A stretch of DNA of 64,000 nt, from positions 5,890,001 to 5,954,000 of the forward strand of contig NZ_AP022577.1 of assembly GCF_010730955.1 (NCBI RefSeq). Reading direction: 5' to 3'. The notes beneath the pieces are model-generated. The model saw only the letters and a program-made list of their open reading frames with translations. It was not told where the DNA came from and did no database searches. Each line of letters opens with the position of its first letter. Within the stretch, counting starts at the first letter, position 1. The position numbers were made by a program, and so were the translations under genes. Origin of the DNA: Mycolicibacterium aubagnense. Lineage in GTDB: Bacteria; Actinomycetota; Actinomycetes; Mycobacteriales; Mycobacteriaceae. This document shows positions 15,276 to 21,880 of this stretch, piece by piece.

Positions 15276-15881
15276 ATGTCCGTCGCCATCACGCCGATGC
15301 CAACCGGAACTGTGCTCGGGTACGCCCGCGTCAGCACTGGGCATCAGTCGCTCGATCAACAAGTCGATGCGTTGACCGCTGCGGGCGTCGATACAACCCG
15401 CGTCTACTCGGACAGGCTGTCGGGCAGTTCGACCCGCGAGCAACGTCCCGGCCTGGCCGCTCTGCTGGACTACGCACGCGAGGGCGATGCAATCGTGGTT
15501 ATTGGTATCGACCGGCTTGGCCGTAATGCTGCGGAGGTAATGGCAACGATCCGCGAGCTTGGTGAGCGTGGAATCGTGCTGCGATCCCTGCGCGAGGGTA
15601 TCGACACGTCGAACGCCACTGGCCGCATGGTAGCCGGTGTCCTGGCGAGCCTGGCTGAGCTTGAGCTAGAACTGGGCCGGGAACGTCGCTCGGCAGCCCG
15701 GGAGGCGAGACGAGCGCGAGGCCAAGCAATCGGTCGCCCAAAGGCATTGGACGCATCGAAAGCGGCTCTGGCGCAGCGTATGCACGCCTCGGGTGAGTCG
15801 GCGAGCACTATCGCATCGACCTTGGGCGTCAGCCGTGCCACCGTTTATCGCGTCCTCGGCGCAGAAGCGGGCACACAGTAG
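15276..15881 (+). CDS. Serine recombinase (resolvase/invertase)
   Basis: A 201-aa small serine recombinase. It has the catalytic motif YARVSTGHQSLDQQ (Ser near residue 20), the conserved YSDRLSGSSTREQRPGLAALL, and VIGIDRLGRNAAEV. The long E-helix (SLAELELELGRERR) and a C-terminal HTH_7 (ASTIASTLGVSRATVYRVL) follow. It is of Tn3-resolvase/Hin-invertase size and could act in site-specific inversion or resolution. It is divergent from the RT operon. No obvious invertible segment is visible nearby. Confidence 0.88.
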   Translation: MSVAITPMPTGTVLGYARVSTGHQSLDQQVDALTAAGVDTTRVYSDRLSGSSTREQRPGLAALLDYAREGDAIVVIGIDRLGRNAAEVMATIRELGERGIVLRSLREGIDTSNATGRMVAGVLASLAELELELGRERRSAAREARRARGQAIGRPKALDASKAALAQRMHASGESASTIASTLGVSRATVYRVLGAEAGTQ

Positions 15882-15977
15882 CTACAGGCCAGATAGCGAG
15901 CGGCCCCACTATGGAATTGCTTCCACGGTGGGACCGCCGAACCCTCTAACCTTCGAAACGTCAGCTGGGTTAGGGGC

Positions 15978-16124
15978 TCAACGCACGTAGCCGCAGTTGT
16001 TCACCCGCTGTCCGCAGTGCCTGCCGCTCTTACAGTCGGGGCACACACAACGACATGTACCGAGCGCTTGCGGCTCCGTGCTCGGTTTGACGCGTGCTGG
16101 ACTCTCGATGGTTGGTGCGGACAT
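15978..16124 (-). CDS. Small cysteine-rich protein (48 aa)
   Basis: A short gene with GAGGAGAAGAT before its ATG at 16124 and a TGA at 15978-15980. The product ends GTCRCVCPDCKSGRHCGQR plus a short NNCGYVR tail: six cysteines and a histidine that could bind zinc. Such mini-proteins are common in actinobacterial phages and islands. Function unknown. Confidence 0.6.
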   Translation of the reverse strand: MSAPTIESPARVKPSTEPQALGTCRCVCPDCKSGRHCGQRVNNCGYVR

Positions 16125-16216
16125 ATCTTCTCCTCAACATATGTGTGGACGGCAATAGGATATGGCTTGCCGCTCTCCTGTAGAGCGATTTCGCAACACC
16201 CCCTGGGGGGTATCCG

Positions 16217-16432
16217 CTAAACCAATTTCCAATTCGCCTCGTACGGCAGCGTGCGCTCTCTCTCCGTGGCATTCGTCCGCAGTTCGTCCGCAGTAGCTTC
16301 GTCTGCCGCAATCGGTAGCCAACGCGGCCAACCCTCTGACCTGCCGATTCTTAACGCTCCCAACGCTCGCAATGACAACAAACGCCCAGCAAGGAGTTCC
16401 GCTTCAACTTCTGGGGTGATGGCTGTGGAGTG
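16217..16432 (-). CDS. Possible small helical protein directly after an in-frame stop
   Basis: Reading on in the same frame after the TAA of the membrane-protein gene (16433-16435) gives a 71-codon open frame: ITPEVEAELLAGRLLSLRAL, WPRWLPIAADEATADELRTN, ending EANWKLV. Composition and helix pattern look protein-like, but there is no ATG or GTG; the first TTG is at 16381. It may be a read-through extension, use a rare start, or be a remnant. Confidence 0.35.
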   Translation of the reverse strand, partial: HSTAITPEVEAELLAGRLLSLRALGALRIGRSEGWPRWLPIAADEATADELRTNATERERTLPYEANWKLV

Positions 16433-16684
16433 TTATCGCTGGGTGCTGTGCAAAGTTGGATCTGGTGCCGGCTCGTGATCACCGAAGTCGTCCCACGGCT
16501 TGCAGTAGGGGCACCATGGCCGCAACCGGTGATGGACCCACTCGGCGTAGATCAGGCCGAATACCCACAAATCGCTCGGGATGAATGCTGGTTTGGCGAT
16601 GTTCGGCAAGAAAGCCACGGCCAGCAGCGGAGAAACGAAAGCCGCCAGCGTGCAGATCATTCCGACTGGTGTTGCGATGAAGTG

Positions 16685-18109
16685 GTCAAGTCCAGGGACG
16701 TGGTGTATGACGTCGTCGTGTGATTCTTCGAGGTAGTTGGGTCAGGCGGGCAGTGCCGCGGGGGTAGCCTCCTGTTCGGTTGGGGTGTCGTTGACGGTGC
16801 GTGATTTGCTCAGAACGTCGAGGCCGAGGTAGCGCCGCGACTCGGCCCATTCGTCGTGTTGTTCGGCCAGCACTGCTCCGACGAGACGGATCAGGGCCGC
16901 GCGGTCGGGGAAGATGCCCACGACGTCGGTGCGCCGGCGGATCTCCTTGTTGAGTCGTTCCTGGGGATTGTTGCTCCAGATCTGGCGCCAGATCTGCTTG
17001 GGGAACGCGGTGAACGCCAGCAGATCCGGCCGCGCCGCTTCGAGGTGATCGGCGACATTGGGCAGCTTGTCGGACAATGCGTCGATGATCCGATCATATT
17101 GAGCAGCAACGGATTCAGCGTCAGGTTGGTCGAACACCGAGTGCAGCAGGGTGCGCACCCAGGGCCACGAACTCTTGGGAGTGACGGACATCAGGTTGGT
17201 CGTGTAGTGGGTTCTGCAGCGCTGCCACGCCGCTCCGGGCAGGGTGGCCCCGATGGCGGCGACCAGCCCGGCGTGGGCGTCGCTGGTGACCAGTTTGACC
17301 CCGGACAGGCCGCGGGCGGTCAACGACCGCCAGAACGTCAACCAGCCCGCCCGTCCTCAGCGGTCGTGACATCGATTCCCAGGATCTCGCGGTAGCCCTC
17401 GGCGTTGACCCCGACGGCGATCAGGGCGTGCACGTTGACCACCCGGCCGGCTTCACGCACCTTGAGCACCAGAGCGTCCGCAGCGACGAACGTATACGGG
17501 CCGGCATCGAGCGGCCGGGTCCGGAACGCCTCCACGGCGGCGTCGAGTTCCTTGGCCATCACCGACACCTGCGACTTCGACAACGACGTGATGCCCAGGG
17601 TCTCGACCAGCTTGTCCATCCGCCGCGTCGAGACACCAAGCAGGTAACACGTCGCCACCACCGTGGTCAGGGCCCGCTCGGCGCGTTTACGGCGCTCCAG
17701 CAGCCAGTCCGGGAAGTAGGATCCTTGCCGCAGCTTCGGGATCGCAAGATCCAAAGTCCCTGCACGGGTGTCGAATTGACGGTGTCGGTAGCCGTTGCGG
17801 GAATTGGTGCGCTCAGCCGAGCGTTCGCCGTAGCCGGCACCGCATAGGGCGTCGGCTTCGGCGCCCATCAGGGTGTGGATGAACGTGGCCAGCAGCTCGC
17901 GCAGCACGTCGGGATGGGCAGTGGTGAGTCGTTCGGCCAGCACAGTGGGCAGATCGATATTGTGGGCAGTGGTCATCGCGTCGATTCCTTTGCTCGAGTG
18001 ACTTTGGACGGTCTCTCGAAGAATCACGCGATGACCTTCAATCACTCGGCTACGACACGCCGGTACCGCTGATCAGGTCCGACTCGTACACCACCTTGAT
18101 GGACGCAAC
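16685..18109 (-). mobile_element. IS256-family insertion sequence
   Basis: A 1425-bp element flanked by the 10-bp direct repeat CGATGAAGTG (16675-16684 and 18110-18119). Its ends form an imperfect inverted repeat sharing GTCCA and GGTGGTGTA/CGTGGTGTA. An inner inverted repeat GTGATTCTTCGAG occurs at 16720-16732 and 18015-18027. The transposase fills most of the length. Confidence 0.8.
16742..17976 (-). pseudogene. IS256-family transposase, frameshifted
   Basis: A Mutator-type transposase in two frames. The N-terminal part (17976-17338) has NSRNGYRHRQFDTRAGTLDL, KSQVSVMAKELDAAVEAFR and VAADALVLKVREAGRV with the first catalytic Asp. The C-terminal part (17341-16742) has VKLVTSDAHAGLVAAI with the second Asp, WQRCRTHYTTNLM and SNNPQERLNKEIRRRTDVVG with the Glu. 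The break is at EDGRAG, where the family reads EDGAGW; a single missing G explains it. The ATG at 17976 has AAAGGA upstream. Confidence 0.85.
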
Positions 18110-18483
18110 CGATGAAGTGTGTGAATCTCAGTGGCAGTCTGCGACGTTCGACGAGGAGTGGCGCATCAGCGGGAACGTCGTCCATGCACCGAACGCAGAG
18201 GTGATTCTTGCGGCGGTGGAACAGGCTTGCGTACCAGCACGCCATCAGGGCGACAACGCCCACAAAGTTGATGTCGGTCAGCAGCCCGAACCAAGACGCG
18301 ATTCTTAGTGCAACTGCGACTGGCAGGACATAGATGACTGCATGCGCTAGTAAGGATGCCACCAGTGATAGGCGCGAGTCGTCTCCGAAGTGCGCTGTTG
18401 ACGCCATACCGTCAGCCCCCTCCGTTGCGACGCCGGTGATCGCTCCAAGTCCGGTGAAGTTACCGCGTGCGACTGACAATTAG

Positions 18484-18520
18484 GGCAAGGTGGCCCGACC
18501 AAGGTCGGGACCACCTTGCC
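18484..18520. terminator. Terminator between TIR gene and membrane-protein gene
   Basis: GGCAAGGTGG and CCACCTTGCC pair, with an inner CCCGACC / GGTCGGG stem, giving a long hairpin directly upstream of the membrane-protein start at 18479 and 57 bp after the TIR stop. It should end TIR transcription. Confidence 0.7.
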
Positions 18521-18576
18521 ACCAGCTGCCCGCACCTGCTACGGCCGGGGGAGCCGTACAAGGTGACGGTTGATGA

Positions 18577-19302
18577 TTAAGCGGGTTGCTGGGTGACGGT
18601 GTCCTCGGGATGCACCGTGTCGGCAATCTTGGCGGCGACGTCCGCCAGCGACTGATCCTCATCGGTGGTCAATCCGGAACGCGAAGCCAGCATGGGGGAG
18701 ACATCCCGGAGCTCATCGAAGGTCACGCCGTGGCATACCGGGATGAGGCGGTTGGTAGCGAGCAACGCGCTCAGTTCCTTGTCGGCGACGCCTTGTGCGT
18801 TCAGGCTCTTGAACATCGACGGAGTCACCAGCACGATGCCCATCCGGCACTTGCTCAGTCCCCGGTCGATTTCGCGCATCAGCGGGGTGCCCAGGACGAC
18901 ATCCTTCTCGGAGAACCAGACGCTCAGGCGAACGGCCTCCAGCCCATCGTGGAACTCCTTCGCGGCGCCCGCACGATCGTCCCACGCGTGGCATAGGAAC
19001 ACGTCGCGACGATCGGGGTAGATCTGCGCAATCCGCTCGACCGCCTCGCGAACCGGAGCGAGGGTGCGAAGCTCGTTCGCGGTGAACGTCACGGACCGGC
19101 CGCGTACCGATCGGGTCGTCCCGCCGCTGGTCGACCCGCTGCCACCACTCGCGTACACCGGAGTGGGCGTGCGGTAGTAAGACGGCGGCGAGTAGGACGA
19201 GTAAGACGACCGCCCGTACCGGGACCGGCCTCGGCATGCTGGGCAGTTCGCGGCGCCTGAGGCCGTGCGATGACCTTCTACTGGAGCGGTACAACCTGCC
19301 AT
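18577..19302 (-). CDS. TIR-domain protein with N-terminal zinc ribbon
   Basis: A 241-aa protein. The first 25 residues contain C4, H11, C20 and C23 (NCPACRGR), a possible zinc site. A Ser/Tyr/Pro/Gly linker follows (residues 25-70). The C-terminal part is a TIR fold: RDVFLCHAWDDRAGAAKEF, VWFSEKDVVLGTPLMREID, CRMGIVLVTPSMF and ADKELSALLATNRLIPVCHG. The Glu in the WFSEKD strand may be the NADase catalytic residue of such bacterial TIRs. ATG 19302 has GGAG upstream. It stands alone, without a Thoeris, CBASS or Pycsar partner; abortive defence by NAD+ depletion is plausible but inferred. Confidence 0.8.
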   Translation of the reverse strand: MAGCTAPVEGHRTASGAANCPACRGRSRYGRSSYSSYSPPSYYRTPTPVYASGGSGSTSGGTTRSVRGRSVTFTANELRTLAPVREAVERIAQIYPDRRDVFLCHAWDDRAGAAKEFHDGLEAVRLSVWFSEKDVVLGTPLMREIDRGLSKCRMGIVLVTPSMFKSLNAQGVADKELSALLATNRLIPVCHGVTFDELRDVSPMLASRSGLTTDEDQSLADVAAKIADTVHPEDTVTQQPA

Positions 19303-19664
19303 TTTGGTGACTCCTAACGTCCGCGCACCTACGACTCGTTGTCGTACATCGGTGCGTCTCGGGTTGAGGAGTGCCTGTTTTGGTTTACAGTTGCAGTGTC
19401 TAAGTGCTTTACCGCGCCCCGTTACCGGCACTCCAACACCCCGCCGGTGGCGAGGTGCGCTTTGCTTTCCGCCGCAGCGGATCGCATGTCCAGTATGGCC
19501 GTATGGGCCGATCTATGCGGACGGCGCGCCGTAGCTGTTTTGTGACTATCTTGTGGGTGTGTAGATGTATCACCCCAAGATCTAGTGGTCTGTTACCGCG
19601 AAATGTTGTGGCGCCCCTCAGGAATCTATGAGTGTGCTGTGAGAAACGCGGCGCGAGGCTCGCG
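19303..19664. other. Intergenic region upstream of the TIR gene
   Basis: About 360 bp between the TIR start and the convergent end of the zinc-finger gene operon. It presumably holds the TIR promoter. Open frames here are short and lack ribosome sites; I see no gene. Confidence 0.5.
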
Positions 19665-19832
19665 TTAGATGACTTCAGTGAGCGCGGGGATGCCCACGTG
19701 GTTGGGGCAACGCGGATTGTCGCAGCGGAAGTGTCTGCGGCCGCTTCCCGCGCGCGCTCCGTAAACCTCGGACGCCTGCAGTAGTTCGCCGTCCATATCG
19801 CAACGCCTGTCGGTCAGATGCCAGTCACTCAC
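19665..19832 (-). CDS. Small putative zinc-binding protein (55 aa)
   Basis: GTG start at 19832 with GGAGGAC a few bases upstream. The sequence ends RRHFRCDNPRCPNHVGIPALTEVI, a C-x4-C-x2-H cluster, with another Cys in DRRCDMDGELL. It sits 17 bp downstream of the next gene's stop on the same strand, so both form a short operon. Function unknown. Confidence 0.5.
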   Translation of the reverse strand: MSDWHLTDRRCDMDGELLQASEVYGARAGSGRRHFRCDNPRCPNHVGIPALTEVI

Positions 19833-19849
19833 AGTGTCCTCCTCGTTGC

Positions 19850-20176
19850 TCACTTCGCACGGTAGCCCGTGTGGTCGGGGTTGCGGGGGAGGGTGAACTG
19901 ATGCGATTGCAGCCACAGCTGCAGCGTGACGGTATTCGCGCCGTCCGCAGTCTTGACGTCGACCTCGATCAGGGCCAGCCATTGGCCGTTGTCCCGGCGC
20001 ACCCATGCGCGCTGCCGGCCGGGGTGGGGGTAGCGGAATCTCAATCCGTGTTCCCGGGCGACCCGGGGCGGCAGGCCCATCGAGTAGGGACCTGCGTCGA
20101 CCCACAGCGTGGTGGTTTGGACGAGGACGGCACGGTCCACCGGGCGGTAAACCTCCGCGCGCCAACCTTCGAACAT
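19850..20176 (-). CDS. Hypothetical island protein
   Basis: A 108-aa protein of mixed strands and helices (EVYRPVDRAVLVQTTTLWVD, RQRAWVRRDNGQWLALIEVD, NTVTLQLWLQSHQFTL). No family recognised. The ATG at 20176 is divergent from the gene at 20273, with a shared 96-bp promoter region. Confidence 0.5.
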   Translation of the reverse strand: MFEGWRAEVYRPVDRAVLVQTTTLWVDAGPYSMGLPPRVAREHGLRFRYPHPGRQRAWVRRDNGQWLALIEVDVKTADGANTVTLQLWLQSHQFTLPRNPDHTGYRAK

Positions 20177-20272
20177 GTGTGCGATTCTATGCCTATAGCG
20201 AACAGGGTGAATCGGTCCCTGTAAACGGGGGTGTGGAGCCGTTAGATTTCACAGGCAACCTACAGAAAGAGA

Positions 20273-20683
20273 ATGATGGACCCGTACGAATGGAAGCGCG
20301 AAGCGTCGGTCACCTACCCTGATTGGGTCGGCGATGTGGCGCTGGAGAAGACGATGGCCGGCAACACGGCGATCTACGACCTTGCGGGCTTGGATGCCGA
20401 AGAGTGGCAGATCATCGGGCTTGACCTAGGGGCTACAAGGAGCGGCGCGTCGCACCCTCACGTCATCGCGGTGCGCAAGTCGACGCTAGGCGGCAAGCAC
20501 ATTGCGGAACTCGACAGCATCGAAGCGGTAGACATTCAGCTGCACAACGTCGACCCGTGGGATCTCCTGCTGGCCATCGCAAACATGCTTGACATCCGCC
20601 TCCGTCTACGCGCAGTCGAGAACGCGACCATCGCGATCACCGAGTTGCTGGACTCGCCTCCGCAGGACGATGGCGAAGATTAG
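20273..20683 (+). CDS. Hypothetical island protein
   Basis: A 136-aa acidic protein: WVGDVALEKTMAGNTAIYDL, EWQIIGLDLGATRSGA, VDPWDLLLAIANMLDIRLRL. I do not recognise a family. Start is one of two adjacent ATGs (20273, 20276). A terminator follows directly. It is the last gene of element 1 before the tRNA. Confidence 0.5.
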   Translation: MMDPYEWKREASVTYPDWVGDVALEKTMAGNTAIYDLAGLDAEEWQIIGLDLGATRSGASHPHVIAVRKSTLGGKHIAELDSIEAVDIQLHNVDPWDLLLAIANMLDIRLRLRAVENATIAITELLDSPPQDDGED

Positions 20684-20684
20684 C

Positions 20685-20719
20685 AAAACCGCCCCCGGCA
20701 ATTAAGCCAGGGGCGGTTT
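20685..20719 (+). terminator. Intrinsic terminator
   Basis: AAACCGCCCC and GGGGCGGTTT form a 10-bp stem, followed by a T-rich stretch, directly after the stop codon at 20683. Confidence 0.75.
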
Positions 20720-21006
20720 CGTAGTTGCTTGGCTTGGCCCTGATCTGAGGCGGTTTCGGTGTGCCGCGCCGCAGGGCGCGGCATGTGCAGATGTGGGTAT
20801 CGCCGTCGCGGTCGGCGTGGCTAGGGCGCGCCTGTCGGCGATTCCTTCGACGATGTCCCGACGGGTAGTCGCGGAGACGTTGGACGCATTTGTGGATTGT
20901 CTGCTGCGAACTGCCCCGATGGGGGTCGCCCGCGGAGCGCTGTTGCATGATAGTTACATGCGAACTATTCAGAAGCTCTAATTAGTAGCCCTGACCTGCA
21001 AAGAAT
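20720..21006. other. Right end of element 1 without a clear gene
   Basis: It contains a GC hairpin (GCCGCGCC / GGCGCGGC, near 20764-20783) and short frames on both strands without ribosome sites. Integrase or excisionase sites for the right end are expected here, but none is evident by eye. Confidence 0.4.
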
Positions 21007-21031
21007 GTGGTGCGCGATACTGGGATTGAAC
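21007..21031 (-). repeat. Right attachment repeat inside tRNA-Val(GAC)
   Basis: Identical to 6935-6959. Here the sequence is continuous with the rest of a complete tRNA, so this copy preserves the gene. Confidence 0.9.
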
Positions 21032-21082
21032 CAGTGACCTCTTCCGTGTCAGGGAAGCGCTCTCCCGCTGAGCTAATCGCGC
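21008..21082 (-). tRNA. tRNA-Val(GAC)
   Basis: The 75-nt cloverleaf has a GCGCGAT/ATCGCGC acceptor stem, the D-arm GCTCAGCGGGAGAGC, an anticodon arm CTTCC-CTGACAC-GGAAG with anticodon GAC, and the T-arm CTGGTTCAATCCCAG. The discriminator A is followed by an encoded CCA. It is the integration site of element 1. Confidence 0.93.
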
Positions 21083-21097
21083 CGGGTTGAAAACTTG

Positions 21098-21171
21098 TGG
21101 AGGTGGAGACGGGAATCGAACCCGTGTGCACGGCTTTGCAGGCCGTTGCCTCACCACTCGGCCACTCCACC
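21098..21171 (-). tRNA. tRNA-Cys(GCA)
   Basis: A 74-nt cloverleaf: acceptor GGTGGAG/CTCCACC, anticodon loop CTGCAAA with GCA, T-arm GGGTTCGATTCCC, and encoded CCA. It is 15 bp upstream of tRNA-Val(GAC) in the same transcript. Confidence 0.93.
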
Positions 21172-21199
21172 ACTGGGGCTGATGCCATTCGCACCTTCG

Positions 21200-21272
21200 A
21201 GCGGATGACGGGATTCGAACCCGCGACCCTCACCTTGGCAAGGTGATGCGCTACCAACTGCGCTACATCCGC
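21200..21272 (-). tRNA. tRNA-Gly(GCC)
   Basis: A 73-nt cloverleaf: acceptor GCGGATG/CATCCGC, anticodon loop with GCC (CTTGCCA), T-arm GCGGGTTCGAATCCCGT. CCA is not encoded. It is the first gene of the minus-strand cluster. Confidence 0.93.
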
Positions 21273-21562
21273 GTTTCGCTTCGGTTGAACTTTGTTCGTC
21301 CGTTGCGATGCAAGACATTAGTGCACGAATGCGAGCAGACACAAATCGCGTGAAAACCCCTGGTAAACGGGCTGGTTCGCGGAGCTGACCGGGTGATGGC
21401 GGGTGTTTCAGGCGTTGCGTCCCGTGACTCCTGAGGCGATGCGGTGGTCGGGTCGGGTGGCCCGGACTCGGGCGGCCGAGTGTCTGCGGGGCGCGATTCC
21501 CGTTCGGGTCACGGGACGTGTTAGTGTCTGTCGTCGCACCGATCCGGTCGGTGAGATTCCCC
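21273..21562. other. Divergent tRNA promoter region
   Basis: About 290 bp between the minus-strand tRNA cluster and the plus-strand tRNA-Val(CAC). It must hold promoters for both units. No open frame looks real. Confidence 0.5.
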
Positions 21563-21637
21563 GGTCTCGTAGCTCAGGGGGAGAGCGTCCGCCTCACACG
21601 CGGAAGGTCACTGGTTCGATCCCAGTCGGGACCACCA
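21563..21637 (+). tRNA. tRNA-Val(CAC)
   Basis: A 75-nt cloverleaf: acceptor GGTCTCG/CGGGACC, anticodon loop CTCACAC with CAC, T-arm CTGGTTCGATCCCAG, and encoded CCA. An integrase lies directly downstream, so this is the likely attachment site of element 2. Confidence 0.93.
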
Positions 21638-21640
21638 CAC

Positions 21641-21667
21641 AAACCCGCAGCTAGCTGCGGGTTTTTC
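21641..21667 (+). terminator. Terminator downstream of tRNA-Val(CAC)
   Basis: AAACCCGCAG and CTGCGGGTTT pair around a short loop, followed by a T-run. It lies 4 bp after the tRNA CCA. Confidence 0.8.
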
Positions 21668-21695
21668 TGTTTCTGGGGTGCGTTCTGAGCCGCTC

Positions 21696-21756
21696 GATGA
21701 CCCACGTTGACCCATAAGACTTTTATCGGGTCACCGATGACCCCGCGATGACCCAC
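21696..21756. promoter_or_regulatory. GATGACCCA repeats near the presumed att site
   Basis: Related 9-mers occur four times: GATGACCCA 21696, GTTGACCCA 21706, GATGACCCC 21736 and GATGACCCA 21748. An inverted TCGGGTCAC lies at 21726. Between a tRNA att site and an integrase gene they are candidates for arm-type integrase or excisionase sites. Confidence 0.4.
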
Positions 21757-21880
21757 TCTCGGCTGGCCCCATGATGCGGAATCGTGTGTTCAATGAAAAA
21801 TGCCGTCGCACAAAGTAATTCATGCGACGACATTTGTTCGGTGTTTCAGTTGTGCTTGGACGACGGCCTTTGGGGCCGCC

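Larger units (their letters stand above)
16433..18479 (-). pseudogene. Small membrane protein gene split by an IS256 element
   Basis: The 5' part (18110-18479) encodes two hydrophobic segments (LVASLLAHAVIYVLPVAVAL, VGVVALMACWYASLF) and CVRCMDDVPADAP. The 3' part (16433-16684) encodes ICTLAAFVSPLLAVAFL, FIPSDLWVFGLIYAEWVHHR and RPWCPYCKPWDDFG. Removing the IS and one copy of the 10-bp duplication joins RFTHFI to ATPVGMICT in frame, giving 203 aa. The two CxxC pairs suggest zinc or redox chemistry at the membrane. I recall similar actinobacterial hypothetical proteins but no function. Confidence 0.8.
6935..21031. mobile_element. Element 1: 14 kb genomic island in tRNA-Val(GAC)
   Basis: The island is bounded by a perfect 25-bp direct repeat. 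One copy is part of an intact tRNA-Val gene and the integrase lies next to the other. It carries int, a small excisionase, short phage-like genes, a serine recombinase, an RT plus Mrr endonuclease pair, a TIR protein and two insertion sequences. No capsid, tail, terminase or lysis genes are present, so it is a satellite-like or defence island rather than a complete prophage. As I recall, the M. tuberculosis prophage-like phiRv2 uses a tRNA-Val site in the same interval between dedA and clpC2, which suggests a conserved integration hotspot. Confidence 0.85.

Noticed and set aside
6935-21031. Element 1 as a complete prophage
   Set aside because: No terminase, portal, capsid, tail or lysis genes; size is only 14 kb.
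21574-21756. 60-codon minus-strand frame with PDWDRTSDLPRVRRTLSP
   Set aside because: This peptide is the familiar spurious translation of an antisense tRNA gene (tRNA-Val(CAC) here).
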